DNA from: Ferroacidibacillus organovorans
GTDB taxonomy: Bacteria > Bacillota > Bacilli > Alicyclobacillales > SLC66
NCBI RefSeq assembly: GCF_001642725.1
Contig: NZ_LSUQ01000003.1
Span: 1-64,000, forward strand
Direction: 5' to 3'
DNA length: 64,000 bases
Shown here: positions 26,367-36,712 of the stretch, one piece after another
How positions within the stretch are numbered: the stretch's first letter is position 1
Layout: every line of letters begins with the position of its first letter
Notes under the pieces: model-generated
The model's database searches: none
What the model was told of the DNA's origin: nothing
Seen by the model: the letters and a program-made list of their open reading frames with translations, nothing else
Translations under genes and position numbers: made by a program

Positions 26367-27533
26367 TCATTTTGATTCAACAAGGAGCGCGCGGTTGAGG
26401 TCGCGAACAGCCCGCTGCCCAGATAATGCCATCGTGATGTCAACATCCGCAATCAAATGTTGCAGTACCGTCTTTACACCTCTCTCACCCGCGACCGCGA
26501 GACCATACATGCAAGGGCGTCCGATAAGCGTGGCCTTCGCTCCGAGCGCGATCGCTTTGACGAGATCGGATCCCCTTCGGATCCCACTGTCCATCAGCAC
26601 TGGAATGCGATCCGAAACGGTGTCACAGATCACCGGTAACGCATCAAGCGCGCCGATCGCGCCGTCGACTTGACGCCCGCCGTGATTGGATACGATGATT
26701 CCGTCTACACCGTGATCCAGCGCGCGCCTTGCATCGTCAGGATGCAAGATTCCCTTCAATAGAATGGGCAGCTTCGTATGCTCCCTCAAAAAAGCTATGT
26801 CCTGCCAAGTCAGGCTCATGTTACCGAAAATCTGCGCCCAATAGGCGATTGCGGCGGTTGGATCTTCCTGTGGAGATTTTGGCAAATTTGCGCAGAACGC
26901 AGGATCTGTCACATAGTTGCCGATGCCTTCGCCGATTAAAAAAGGGAGATACACATTTTTTAGGTCAAACTCCCGCCACGCCATCATCGGTGTGTCGAGC
27001 GTGACGACGATGGCAGAATACCCGGACGCTTCAGCTCTTTGCAGGAAGCTGGCGGCGATGTCCGGATTTTTGCTCCAATACAGTTGAAACCAGCGCGGGG
27101 CGTCGCCCATAGTACGCGCGATGTCTTCCATTGAATGGGTGGAGGCAGAACTCGCGATGTACGGGACGCCAAGCGCTGCGCAGGCCTGCGCGGAGGCGAG
27201 TTCGCCGGCGGGATGAATGATGGATTGTACTCCGATTGGCGCGTGAAAAACAGGAAATGCAAAGGTTTGGCCAAGGATTTCAACGGATAGGTCGCGTTCT
27301 TCTACATTTTGTAACATGCGGGGTACAATCTTCCAACGGTCAAATGCTTGCAGGTTCGCCTTCATCGTGCGCTCACCGCCGGCGCCTCCTGCGACATAAT
27401 AAAAGGGGCCATCCTGCAGCACTTCACGCGCGCGCGATTCCCACTCTTCGTAGACGACGGGGAGGCGGTCCGGATCGGGATGGGCCATGGTTTTGTACAC
27501 ATCAAATTGGACGTGATTTCCGAAGTTCGGCAT
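26367..27533 (-). CDS. FMN-dependent alpha-hydroxy acid oxidase (lactate 2-monooxygenase-like)
   Basis: A 388-aa FMN TIM-barrel enzyme of the lactate/glycolate oxidase family. It has YYVAGGAGGERTM near the start, FHAPIGVQS, WFQLYW, the KG phosphate-binding strand LLKGILHPDDA, and the catalytic His in IIVSNHGGRQVDGAIGALDA followed by DSGIRRGSD. The insert length (loop 4) and N-terminus resemble lactate 2-monooxygenases. It probably oxidises lactate or a related hydroxy acid. It is divergent from the M20 peptidase gene. Confidence 0.9.
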   Translation of the reverse strand: MPNFGNHVQFDVYKTMAHPDPDRLPVVYEEWESRAREVLQDGPFYYVAGGAGGERTMKANLQAFDRWKIVPRMLQNVEERDLSVEILGQTFAFPVFHAPIGVQSIIHPAGELASAQACAALGVPYIASSASTHSMEDIARTMGDAPRWFQLYWSKNPDIAASFLQRAEASGYSAIVVTLDTPMMAWREFDLKNVYLPFLIGEGIGNYVTDPAFCANLPKSPQEDPTAAIAYWAQIFGNMSLTWQDIAFLREHTKLPILLKGILHPDDARRALDHGVDGIIVSNHGGRQVDGAIGALDALPVICDTVSDRIPVLMDSGIRRGSDLVKAIALGAKATLIGRPCMYGLAVAGERGVKTVLQHLIADVDITMALSGQRAVRDLNRALLVESK

Positions 27534-27693
27534 GAGAACGCTCCTTTTGGGGGATGGATGAGTTTAACGTTTCAGGTGCCATTTCATATGAATACTACCA
27601 TTCTTTCATCCGTTTCTGTGGCGTCTCGTGCTCTTTACACTGGCATTTTCCGATGAGATACTTGGCTAAAAAGACATGGGCGAGGTGTGCGCG

Positions 27694-28974
27694 ATGACGG
27701 ATCGTATACAAGAAATCATGAAAGCTGTCCGGGTCCATCCGGACGTGGAGCGCGCGCTCGCATGGATTCACGCGGATGTGGAGCGAACGATCGAAGAGCA
27801 GATCGAACTCACAGAGATTGCGGCGCCGTCGTTTCAGGAGGATCTGCGCGGAGAGCGATTTAAGGAGAAACTTGAAGCGCTTTTGCTCGAAGATGTCCGC
27901 GTCGATCGGGTGGGAAATGTGACCGGAATACGCCGCGGGGTAGGGGATGGACCAACCTTGCTGATCTGTGCGCACCTTGACACGGTGTTTCCGGCGGGGA
28001 CAGACGTGTCGGTAAAGCGGCGCGCGGGGCGTCTCTTTGCGCCAGGGATTGCGGACGACGGCAGAGGGTTGGCTACCGTGCTGGGGCTGGCGCGTGCGCT
28101 TCAAGAGAGCGGGATCAAAACGCGCGGAGATATCCTTTTTGGGGCGACCGTTGGGGAAGAAGGACTCGGTGATCTGCGCGGTGTCAAGGCGCTGTTTCGT
28201 GATCAAGCGCGAACGGATGTGGCTTCATCAGATCATGTTCCGCGGATTGACGGCTTTGTCTCCATGGAGCCGGGATCCCCAGCGCGCACCACCTATCTCG
28301 CCACGGGCAGTCGCCGTTACCGCATCACGTTTTACGGCCCGGGAGGGCACAGTTTTGGGGATTTTGGGACGCCGAGCGCGATTCACGCGTTAGGGCGCGC
28401 GATTGCAAAGATTGCTGATCTTCGTCCGCCGAGCCATCCGAAAACCACGTTTAACGTGGGAGGGGTGTCTGGCGGAACGTCTGTGAACACGATTGCCCAG
28501 AGCGCCAGCATGCTGCTCGATCTTCGCTCTAATGACGTGGCAGAGCTCGGCGCGCTGGAAGATCAGGCGCTTCACGCAGTTCACGCGGCGTGTGAAGAGG
28601 AGAATCACGGCATTGAACGTCCTCATCTTCGCGTCGAGATTGAAAAGATTGGAGATCGCCCGGCGGGGGAGCAGTCACCGGATGCTCCTATTGTGCGCGC
28701 GTCTCTTGCGGCGGCGCGCGTGCTCGGTCTTGAACCTGTTCTCGATCAGGCGCAGAGCACAGACGCAAACGTCCCCATCCATCTCGGTATTCCATCCGTC
28801 ACGCTCGGCGGCGGCGGAGATTGCGGCGGCATGCACACGCTTGAGGAGTTTTTTGATCCCAGCGGAAGCCACATTGGAGTACAACACGCATTTTTGACCA
28901 TGCTAGCGCTTGTGGGTGTGCGAGATGCGTGGGAGCCCATCCTTGAGAAACGTTCTGCAAAAACCACTCTTTAA
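27694..28974 (+). CDS. M20 family metallopeptidase (peptidase T-like)
   Basis: A 426-aa zinc peptidase with the M20 ligand set: CAHLDTVFPAG, GIADDGRGLATVLG, the catalytic Glu in GATVGEEGLGDLRG, and a C-terminal GGDCGGMHTLEEFF. A dimerisation or lid domain lies in the middle (RRYRITFYGPGGHSFG). It is a cytoplasmic di/tripeptidase or acyl-amino acid hydrolase. The start at 27694 has cgaggt eight bases upstream; an ATG at 27676 is possible. It is cotranscribed with the FUSC gene 47 bp downstream. Confidence 0.87.
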   Translation: MTDRIQEIMKAVRVHPDVERALAWIHADVERTIEEQIELTEIAAPSFQEDLRGERFKEKLEALLLEDVRVDRVGNVTGIRRGVGDGPTLLICAHLDTVFPAGTDVSVKRRAGRLFAPGIADDGRGLATVLGLARALQESGIKTRGDILFGATVGEEGLGDLRGVKALFRDQARTDVASSDHVPRIDGFVSMEPGSPARTTYLATGSRRYRITFYGPGGHSFGDFGTPSAIHALGRAIAKIADLRPPSHPKTTFNVGGVSGGTSVNTIAQSASMLLDLRSNDVAELGALEDQALHAVHAACEEENHGIERPHLRVEIEKIGDRPAGEQSPDAPIVRASLAAARVLGLEPVLDQAQSTDANVPIHLGIPSVTLGGGGDCGGMHTLEEFFDPSGSHIGVQHAFLTMLALVGVRDAWEPILEKRSAKTTL

Positions 28975-29021
28975 TCGAATCGTGGCGCGGACGAAACATC
29001 ACTTCTAGGAGAACAACCGCC

Positions 29022-31172
29022 ATGAAGCGAAGAGAAATTCCCGCATTGCTTGATCTCATCATGTCGCATGATCGTTCTTCACTCCACGTCCAAGCGGGGT
29101 TGCGCAATGCGCTCGGGATTGCGCTGCCGCTTGCCGTAGGACTCATCAGCGGACAAGTGCAAACCTCCATCGTTGTGGCCATTGGCGCACTCGTCACCGG
29201 GTTTGCCGGCGTCACAGGAACATCGCGCTTGCGCTTGCGCACGATGCTCCTGGCCTTTGGCTGGCTTGGCGTCGCCACCTTCATCGGCACACTAAGCGGC
29301 CACTTCCTGATCGCATCAGGCGTATTGCTGATGGCGAACGGTTTTTTTGCTGGCATTCTGGTCGCGGTGAGTCCCGCCGCGGCGCAGGTTGGCATGCTTG
29401 CCACGCAGAGCATGATTATTTTCATGGCCTTCCCCGCCGCTCCGTTGCACGCACTTTTTCAGGCGCTGCTTGTCATGTTGGGCAGTTTCACGCAAATCTC
29501 ACTGATGTGGGTTCAGGATCGCTTTGCTCCACTACGTGAAGAGAGCATCGGTGTGTCGCGCGTGTTTCGTGCAGTCGGGCACTTTGTGGCATCGCGTACC
29601 CGCATATCGGAGCTTGCGGTCGTGCAGGCGCTCGTCTATGCGGAGACGCAATTGAACGATTCGCGTTTACCCGGGTCATCGTGGCGAAAACTAAGGATTT
29701 TATTAGATGAAATTGAGCATGTTCGCAACGCTGTTGTCGCGCTGAATCGCTCTTTTCGATTGCTTGAGGAAGGCGATCCGAAAGCGATGCGCGATGCAGG
29801 TTTGTGGCGTTCATCTTTTTACTCTGAGTTGAGCGCTTCGATCGATGCATTTGCCGAAGCGGTTCTCAATCGTCAGATGCTGCCTGAGCACTCGCTCGCT
29901 CAGGCAATTTTTGCAGAAGATCTCTACACACGATTTGAACATAGAGCGACGGAGGTTGGGGACCGTACGATCGAGCGCGTCATCGCGCAACTAATCGAGC
30001 ATATAAGCGCATGCTTGGAGCGCATCGATGCTGTCATGCGGCAAGGCGCACCGCAAAATCTGAACGCCAAACTTCCGACATCACACCCCACCTTTTGGCA
30101 GCCCATTCGCACTTTGTTTGCGACGGTGCGCGCAAACTTTACGTGGCAATCCGCCGCACTGCGTCACGCGATCCGCGTTTCGTGCACGCTTGGCATCGCG
30201 TTTGTCTTCTATCGACTGATTCCACTTCCGCGCGGCTATTGGGTGCCGCTCACCGCGCTGCTCATCTTGAAACCTGATTTTTTTTCGACCGTCAGCAGAA
30301 GCCTTGCGCGAGTGGTGGGCACTGCGATCGGGGTCGTCGTCACGACAGCGCTTATCGCCATTCCTCAACCTGCGCCTTTTTTCAGCGTCATTTGGATCAT
30401 CGTATTTGCAGTACTTTTATACACCGTGTTCAACTATAACTACCTCCTTTTTTCTGTATTCATCACCTCGGAGATTGTGGTACTCCTCTCGTTTTTCGAA
30501 CATATGGCGCCAATACTCGCGGTGCGTGATCGACTGCTTGATACGATGATTGGGAGTGCGTTTGCGCTGATCGCTTTTTCGCTTTGGCCAACTTGGCAAC
30601 TCACAAATGTTCCGAATGCGTTGGGCAATTTTTTGCGCGCCGATAGGCGTTATTTGCGCGCGGTGTTTCAGCAGATGAGAGATAGAGATGACAACCGTCT
30701 CTTGACATCAGACGCTCGCAAAGCAGTGCGTTTGGCGCGTACTAATGCGATGGCCGTCGTTGAGCAGATGGTCAATGAGCCACGGCGCGGCGTGCTCGAT
30801 CGCGCTTCGGTCAGCGGTTTCTTGATGGCTCTGCATCGTTTTGTCGACAACCTGCTGGCGCTTGAGACAGGCATGCGCGCGTTGCGAAGTGAGAACCATT
30901 CAAAGAGCGATTTATCGCTTATTCATCAGGATTTTGGCGATTTTCTTGTCGTGATCATGGAGGACATGGAAGTCTTGGTACGCGCGTCTTTGTCCGCGCA
31001 ACCGGACCGAGAAGACGTGCTTTCAATGATGGCGCAAAGACTCGCGTTCGCTTCGCCTCAGTGGATTGAACAGGAATGGCAAGACCCTTATCTGCGAAAC
31101 ATCGCTCAGAGGCTCCTTGGAAACGTGGGCACCATGATACGCATGATGCCACTCGATCAGGCGAGTGAGTAA
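29022..31172 (+). CDS. FUSC family membrane protein
   Basis: A 716-aa protein with the FUSC/YccS layout: an N-terminal membrane block of about six helices (residues 20-160), a cytoplasmic helical region, a second membrane block (about 365-510, with GYWVPLTALLILKPDF typical of the family) and a C-terminal helical domain. The family includes aromatic acid (AaeB-like) exporters and fusaric acid resistance proteins. An aggagaac site precedes the ATG. It follows the peptidase gene closely. The substrate is unknown. Confidence 0.88.
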   Translation: MKRREIPALLDLIMSHDRSSLHVQAGLRNALGIALPLAVGLISGQVQTSIVVAIGALVTGFAGVTGTSRLRLRTMLLAFGWLGVATFIGTLSGHFLIASGVLLMANGFFAGILVAVSPAAAQVGMLATQSMIIFMAFPAAPLHALFQALLVMLGSFTQISLMWVQDRFAPLREESIGVSRVFRAVGHFVASRTRISELAVVQALVYAETQLNDSRLPGSSWRKLRILLDEIEHVRNAVVALNRSFRLLEEGDPKAMRDAGLWRSSFYSELSASIDAFAEAVLNRQMLPEHSLAQAIFAEDLYTRFEHRATEVGDRTIERVIAQLIEHISACLERIDAVMRQGAPQNLNAKLPTSHPTFWQPIRTLFATVRANFTWQSAALRHAIRVSCTLGIAFVFYRLIPLPRGYWVPLTALLILKPDFFSTVSRSLARVVGTAIGVVVTTALIAIPQPAPFFSVIWIIVFAVLLYTVFNYNYLLFSVFITSEIVVLLSFFEHMAPILAVRDRLLDTMIGSAFALIAFSLWPTWQLTNVPNALGNFLRADRRYLRAVFQQMRDRDDNRLLTSDARKAVRLARTNAMAVVEQMVNEPRRGVLDRASVSGFLMALHRFVDNLLALETGMRALRSENHSKSDLSLIHQDFGDFLVVIMEDMEVLVRASLSAQPDREDVLSMMAQRLAFASPQWIEQEWQDPYLRNIAQRLLGNVGTMIRMMPLDQASE

Positions 31173-31303
31173 GGTTTTGCGCAGGTGGGGGTGACAACAT
31201 CGCACAAGTTTTTGACAAGAATGGACAATTTCCCTGGAAATCATCTTCAATTGTCGATCGTTTGTAGAATACGGCGATGATTGTAAATGATGATTGTAAG
31301 CGG

Positions 31304-31317
31304 AGCGCATTTGCGCT
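31304..31317. promoter_or_regulatory. dyad in promoter region of ABC-F gene
   Basis: AGCGCA-N2-TGCGCT lies about 195 bp upstream of the terminator-guarded ABC-F gene and overlaps a possible -10 (TATAGT). The rest of 31173-31512 is a leader region in which no gene was recognised. Confidence 0.35.
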
Positions 31318-31512
31318 ATAGTTATCATTATATCATTTGATCGGAGGTATCCAATTTACACGCCATGCAATTCTCCTTGTCGCTCCAGTAATTGTAATTT
31401 CGGGACGATGCTCGATATAGGGCGGATAGGGAGAGGCGTGTCCATTTTTGGATGCCGTTTGTAAGTTGTATGGGGCGGGCAGTGTCCGACTCATGACTCC
31501 TTTTCGCGCTAT

Positions 31513-31541
31513 ACACGGGGAGAATCGCCCGTGTATTTTTT
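31513..31541 (+). terminator. leader terminator/attenuator of ABC-F gene
   Basis: acacggg / cccgtgt with an 8-nt loop and attttttat. It lies only 20 bp before the ABC-F start and its cggagga ribosome binding site, so it must be read through for expression, as in antibiotic-induced ABC-F attenuators. Confidence 0.7.
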
Positions 31542-31560
31542 ATGTGCGGAGGAATGCGTG

Positions 31561-33230
31561 ATGGCCGTGTTAAGAGTGGACGGAATTAGTAAAGAGATTC
31601 AGGGACGTCGTATTTTTTCGAACGTTTGTTTGGAGGTACATTCCGGTGAGAGGGTTGCGCTCATCGGGCGAAACGGGGTTGGAAAAACAACGCTGTTGAA
31701 GTGCTTGATGGGAAACCTAGACGTGGACAAAGGGAGCATTCATCGCGGAATCGGGCTCTCTGACTATGGAATGATGGAACAACACGCAGAAATTCCGGAG
31801 TACATGTCCCTCTTTGACTATGTGTTTAGTGCAAAGCACGACTTGTATGAGGCAAAACAATCACTTCTTGGACTTGAGAAGCGAGTTGCAGAATCGTCGA
31901 CTCATGAGAGCTTGTTTTCTGCGTATGCAGAGGCGTTGAATCATTATCTGAAACTGGACGGTTATGGACAAGAAGTCGATGCGGGAAATGTGCTGCGACG
32001 GATGCAGTTTCCTGAATCATCATGGACGCAACCCTACGTGACTCTGAGTGGAGGAGAAAAAACGCGTGCACAACTCGCACGTCTCATGGTATTGCGACCC
32101 AAGTTTCTGTTGCTTGATGAACCGACTAATCATTTAGATGCAGAGATGCTTGACTGGGTGGAGGCGTGGGTACGCCAATATCGCGGAACTGTACTGTTTG
32201 TATCGCACGATCGTCACTTCATCGATGCCGTGGCAACATCTACGTATGAGTTAACGGATGCAGGACTTAATTACGCGCGCGGCGGTTACACTGCTTATCG
32301 TGTAAAACAAAATTCTTTGGAGCAATCACGTCAGGCGATCTATGACAAACAGGAAAAGGAACGCCAAGCTTTGATTTCCGCGATTCAGCGCTATAGAGAA
32401 TGGTTTCAAAAAGGACACGACGCTGCCAGTGAGCGGGATCCGTATGCTAAAAAACGCGCAGCAAAGAATGCGAACCGATTTCAGGCTAAGACTCGCGCAT
32501 TAAAGCAACTTGAAGAACGGAGTATCGAGAAACCTAAAAAGGAGATGAATGCGCGAATTGATTTTCGGGATGGGCAGTTTAATGCGAAACACATGATCAC
32601 ACTTGATCATGTCTCTTTCTCGTTTGAGGCAGATCACTTATACTTCTCTCTCTTGAATCTTTCAGTAAATCGAGGCGATCGAATCGCTGTAATGGGTCAA
32701 AACGGCGCAGGAAAATCTACGCTGTTGCGACTCTTGATCGCTGATTTGACTCCGGATTGTGGTCACATCTTGCGTCATCCTGAGCTTCGTGTAGGATACT
32801 TCGCACAACAGGTTGATGTTCTGCCTATGGATCGAAGCATTTTAGCGTGCATGCTTGAACTCCCTGGGATCACACAGTCGTTGGCACGAGAGAGCGAATG
32901 GAAGTGGCTCTCGCTGCATATCCCGGAAGCGTGATTCTCGTGTCACATGATCGCTATTTGGTGCAAAAAGTGGCGAATCGCATTTGGGAGATTCAAGAGG
33001 GTGTCGTACGCGACTTTCACGGTACGCTTGATGCGTATAGGGTGAACTTAGAAACAGGAACGGATCGCCGTGATGACCCAGAGCGGGATAATGAAATACG
33101 CAAGTTACGGTATGAGCTTGCGCTTTATTTATCGGGTGATGAGCCGACGAATGAGGATGCAAAAATACAATGGTGGGCAGATCTTCACGAGCGAAGAAGG
33201 CGATTGCGCGAGTTGGCAGGGAAAGAATAA
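31561..33230 (+). pseudogene. ABC-F ribosomal protection-type ATPase, broken in second ABC domain
   Basis: The first ABC domain is intact: Walker A GRNGVGKTTLLKC, signature LSGGEKTRAQLARL, Walker B FLLLDEPTNHLD. The linker is charged (residues 255-335). The second domain has Walker A GQNGAGKST and reaches PGITQSLARE near 32890, then the reading jumps. The frame changes, and the next recognisable sequence is MEVALAAYPGSVILVSHDRY. About 55-60 residues carrying the second LSGGE signature and Walker B are missing. The two pieces (31561-32934 and 32898-33230) are not in one frame. Without that half-site it should not cycle normally. The start at 31561 follows cggagga. Confidence 0.8.
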
Positions 33231-33260
33231 AGGTGGAGCGGGGAACCGCCCCATCTTCAT

Positions 33261-33311
33261 GACAATAGCTCACTTATCCGATTGACAAACTCGGATAAGT
33301 GAGCTATTGTC
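33261..33311. terminator. 21-bp perfect hairpin
   Basis: gacaatagctcacttatccga is repeated exactly inverted after a 9-nt loop (ttgacaaac). A proper T-run is missing (ggtttatc), so termination is possible but not sure. It lies between the ABC-F pseudogene and the symporter gene start, 44 bp before its ATG. Confidence 0.55.
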
Positions 33312-33354
33312 GGTTTATCTACAGTAAACCGATGCAAATAAGGGGTATGGTGTC

Positions 33355-34995
33355 ATGCTATTTCTTGCCTTGATTCTCGTCTATACGTTGTTTTTGCTTC
33401 TCATAAGCCAGTATTCGAAACGTCGGACAAAAAACGTTGGCCATTTTTTCGATGGCGGGAGATCCTTTGGCATTTGGCACGTCTTTGTGATGATGACGGC
33501 GATGTGGGGATCTTCCATGTTCGCCGTGGAGCTTGATTCAGGGTATCTAACAGGGTTATCCGCGATTTGGTATGGATTTTCGGTGATCGTCTCGTCACTA
33601 CTCGTTGCAAGCGTGTTACTTCGACCGTTTCGCGGTATCGGTTATCTGACAAACTCGAACCTCCTGGGTCGCGTCTACGGTAAAAAGGCGCGCGATTTGG
33701 CCGCACTTGTGATCGGACTCACGTTTCCAATTTTCGCGATGAAAAACGTGTTGGCGGCGGCCACCTATTTTCATGTCATGTTAGGTTGGAACCTTGCCGT
33801 CGTCTTGATTTTGACGACACTGTTGGTCATTTTGTATGTGTCTCTCGGCGGTCTCTGGTCACTCGCGTATGTGCAGATCGCAAACCTCGCCTTGTTCACA
33901 GTCGGACTGGCGGTGGCAGCCTACTACAGCCTTCACGGTCACGCCGTTTTCACGACGCCCGTGCCCAAGCAGCCACACTTTCAAGGCTTGGCGGGCGGCG
34001 GTTTGGCGATGATTCTGGTGTGGTTTGGGATGAACATCCTGAACTCTGTCAGCGCGCAGGCAGAGTTTCAGACCATCTCCTCAGCCAAGAGTGTTCGCAA
34101 AGGAAAACTCGGCGTCTATGTCTCTTCCATCGTTCTCATCGGTTTTGCCATCGTCCCCACCCTTCTTGGCATGGCGGCGCGAACCCACCACATCGTGATG
34201 AAGAGTGGTCTGCTCGCCTTTCCAACCTACTTGCGCATGGTCGCGCCGCACTGGGCTGTGCTGCTCGTCGGACTAGGGTTTTGGGCGGCGGCGCTGATCT
34301 GGTGTGCACCGCTGATGTTTTCTGGCGCGTCAAGTTTTGGTCTTGATTTGTTCAATCGCAAACAACAATCGCATGACACATCCTCCGTACGTCGCTTTAC
34401 ACGGCTGTCGATGCTCATTCAGGGTGCACTCATTGTGATTTATGCATTGGTGAGGCCAGGAGAACTCGCCTGGTGGGCTGTGTTTGGCTTGACACTTCGA
34501 AATGCAGCGATTGTCGGACCGACGCTGACCTTTTTGCTCTGGCCGGCTGTTCGCGAGCGAACGGTGATCGCATCGATGATCATAGGGGTTGCGAGTGGTC
34601 TCGGCTGGAACGCCCTCACGGGCTTCTCGGCGACCGCCTTCGCATTTGATATCAATCCAATGTGGGTGGGAACTGGACTGTCGATGATCGTCATCATCTT
34701 CGGGACCTTGCTTGAAAATCACGGGGCTTTGCAGTGGAACAAACATCCTTGGAAACGCAACGTGGGCTATGCACTCGGAGTGATCGGATTGCTCTTGATC
34801 ATCGCGAGTCCGCTGCTGATGAAGACGGCGTTCCGCTCGCTCCTTGGCGTCGACCTGTTTCTCGGCATCTTGTTCCTCTTTTTTACTGCGATGCTCTCCA
34901 CGGAATTGCGGGAGCACGCGAACGAAGTGTCAACATCGATCACGCAAGAATCAAAGAGAGATCCAGACGTTCGGGCTATCGCTCACACGAACTAG
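33355..34995 (+). CDS. sodium:solute symporter family protein
   Basis: A 546-aa protein with about 13 membrane helices of the SSS family. The N-terminal helix is followed by NVGHFFDGGRSFGIWHVFVM, as in pantothenate/proline-type symporters (GR motif). Helices around residues 135-170 and a NSVSAQAEFQTISSAKS loop fit the LeuT-like core. It is a probable Na+-coupled uptake system for a small organic solute. An aagggg site precedes the ATG. A terminator at 35096 closes the unit. Confidence 0.85.
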   Translation: MLFLALILVYTLFLLLISQYSKRRTKNVGHFFDGGRSFGIWHVFVMMTAMWGSSMFAVELDSGYLTGLSAIWYGFSVIVSSLLVASVLLRPFRGIGYLTNSNLLGRVYGKKARDLAALVIGLTFPIFAMKNVLAAATYFHVMLGWNLAVVLILTTLLVILYVSLGGLWSLAYVQIANLALFTVGLAVAAYYSLHGHAVFTTPVPKQPHFQGLAGGGLAMILVWFGMNILNSVSAQAEFQTISSAKSVRKGKLGVYVSSIVLIGFAIVPTLLGMAARTHHIVMKSGLLAFPTYLRMVAPHWAVLLVGLGFWAAALIWCAPLMFSGASSFGLDLFNRKQQSHDTSSVRRFTRLSMLIQGALIVIYALVRPGELAWWAVFGLTLRNAAIVGPTLTFLLWPAVRERTVIASMIIGVASGLGWNALTGFSATAFAFDINPMWVGTGLSMIVIIFGTLLENHGALQWNKHPWKRNVGYALGVIGLLLIIASPLLMKTAFRSLLGVDLFLGILFLFFTAMLSTELREHANEVSTSITQESKRDPDVRAIAHTN

Positions 34996-35095
34996 GTCAA
35001 CGGAACCACTTGCGCTTCGTTGAACGCAATACAAGAGAGGATTTTCTGAACTTTTGTCGAATTATTTTTTTGTCAACTGTATTGAGGTGAGGATG

Positions 35096-35133
35096 AAACA
35101 GACGGTGCTGCGTTGCTAGCACCGTTTGTGTTT
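35096..35133 (+). terminator. terminator after symporter gene
   Basis: The stem gacggtgct / agcaccgtt, extended imperfectly outward with A-rich and T-rich flanks, has an 8-nt loop. Confidence 0.7.
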
Positions 35134-35167
35134 ATGAATCGATTTCGCGTGATAAGGGGGAGCGCAG

Positions 35168-36535
35168 GTGAAACCGTGGAAGGAAATCGTATCAAGGCAA
35201 GTTCCGACAGCCGTTGCGACGCTTCAACGCTATTGTCAGCAGCCGAGTATTGCGGCCCAGCAGATCGGGATCAATGAAACGGTGCAACTCGTCACAGCGA
35301 TGGTGAGGCAGGCGGGTGGCGTTGTGAGTGTGCTCGATGATTGTGGAGGCAATCCTGTGATCTGTGCAGAATTCGCAGCGGGTCCCCACGGAAATCCTGA
35401 CAAGACGCTGCTTTTTTATAACCACTACGATGTTCAACCGCCGGAGCCCCTCGCTGAGTGGACGTACCCACCTTTTGGGGCAGAGATTCATGACGGAAAA
35501 ATTTACGCGAGAGGCGCCGCTGATAACAAAGGTGATTTGACGGTTCGCTTGCAGGCCATCACGGTCTTGAGAGAGAACGGGGGTCTTCCCTGTAACGTGA
35601 AGTTTTTGATTGAAGGTGAGGAAGAGATCGGTTCGCCGGCGCTTCCTGCATACTTGAAAAGGTACGCGGAGCGCTTCCGGGCGGATGCATGCATTTGGGA
35701 GTTTGGCGGTAAAAATGTGCAGGGTCACCCGCAAATGGTCGCGGGAATCAAGGGAATGTGTTATCTCCAACTATGGTGTCACGGCGCGGACGTGGATCTT
35801 CACTCCTCCAATGGCGCCATCGTCGACAATGCCGCGTGGCGCTTGGTGCAGGCGCTCGCCTCCATGAAAAGTGCAGATCATCGCATCTTGGTGGACGGTT
35901 TTTATGAGGATGTCGCGCCACTTACACCCGAACTGATCCAGTACGCTGAACAGCAACCGTTTCACGCGGAGCAACTGAAGGAACAATTGGGGCTTCGCCG
36001 GCCTCTGATCTGTGCTGATGAGAATCCGAATGTCCATTTGTGGTATGTGCCCACGATGACGATCTGTGGCATCGAGAGCGGTTATACCGGCGAAGGCAGC
36101 AAAACGGTTCTACCGCGCAGGGCGCAGGCGAAGCTTGACTGTCGTCTCGTTCCCAATCAAGACCCTGATGACATTCTGGAAAAGGTGCAACGGCATTTGA
36201 TTCGCCACGGCTTTACAGATGTGGAAGTGAGTCTTGTGAATGGGGAGCGCGCGTATCGCTCGGATATGCATCATCCGTTTGTGAAGATGGTCGAAGAGAC
36301 AGCGAAGGAGGCGTACGGCGTGGACGCCGTGCTATCGCCAAACTCTGCGGGGACAGGGCCGATGTACCCGTTTGGGGAGTACCTCGGGCTTTCTTTACCC
36401 ATTGTTTCGACAGGGTGTGGGTGGTGGAATTCGCGTGCGCACGCGCCTGATGAATCGATCCGCATTGAGGATTTTGAGCAGGCGATGCTGCATATGGTGT
36501 TGCTCCTGAATCGCTTTGGTGAAACGCAGGGGTAG
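35168..36535 (+). CDS. M20 family dipeptidase
   Basis: A 455-aa zinc peptidase of the CNDP-like M20 group. It has YNHYDVQPPEPLAEW, ARGAADNKGDLTVRLQA, the catalytic EGEEEIGSPAL and a C-terminal RAHAPDESIRIEDFEQ with the final His ligand. The insert domain is complete. It is probably a cytoplasmic dipeptidase. The start is GTG 35168 with aaggggg upstream. It stands alone. Confidence 0.92.
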   Translation: MKPWKEIVSRQVPTAVATLQRYCQQPSIAAQQIGINETVQLVTAMVRQAGGVVSVLDDCGGNPVICAEFAAGPHGNPDKTLLFYNHYDVQPPEPLAEWTYPPFGAEIHDGKIYARGAADNKGDLTVRLQAITVLRENGGLPCNVKFLIEGEEEIGSPALPAYLKRYAERFRADACIWEFGGKNVQGHPQMVAGIKGMCYLQLWCHGADVDLHSSNGAIVDNAAWRLVQALASMKSADHRILVDGFYEDVAPLTPELIQYAEQQPFHAEQLKEQLGLRRPLICADENPNVHLWYVPTMTICGIESGYTGEGSKTVLPRRAQAKLDCRLVPNQDPDDILEKVQRHLIRHGFTDVEVSLVNGERAYRSDMHHPFVKMVEETAKEAYGVDAVLSPNSAGTGPMYPFGEYLGLSLPIVSTGCGWWNSRAHAPDESIRIEDFEQAMLHMVLLLNRFGETQG

Positions 36536-36635
36536 AGTGCGGTTGATCGGAGACGGCCGACGGTGCGTTTGACGGCGGCTGCCTCCGTTGCTGGAATTTT
36601 CCCCCTTAAAGCTTTTGCTTTGCTCAGGAATCTAC

Positions 36636-36663
36636 TTGCGCATCCTGTAAAACACAGTATAAT
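36636..36663 (+). promoter_or_regulatory. sigma-A promoter of PadR-like gene
   Basis: TTGCGC (36636-36641), a 16-nt spacer and a perfect TATAAT (36658-36663), ending 49 bp before the ATG. Confidence 0.55.
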
Positions 36664-36712
36664 GGCGGTATTGTCTTCGAGACCCTTCATTCATGGCAAG
36701 GAGAAATTTAGG

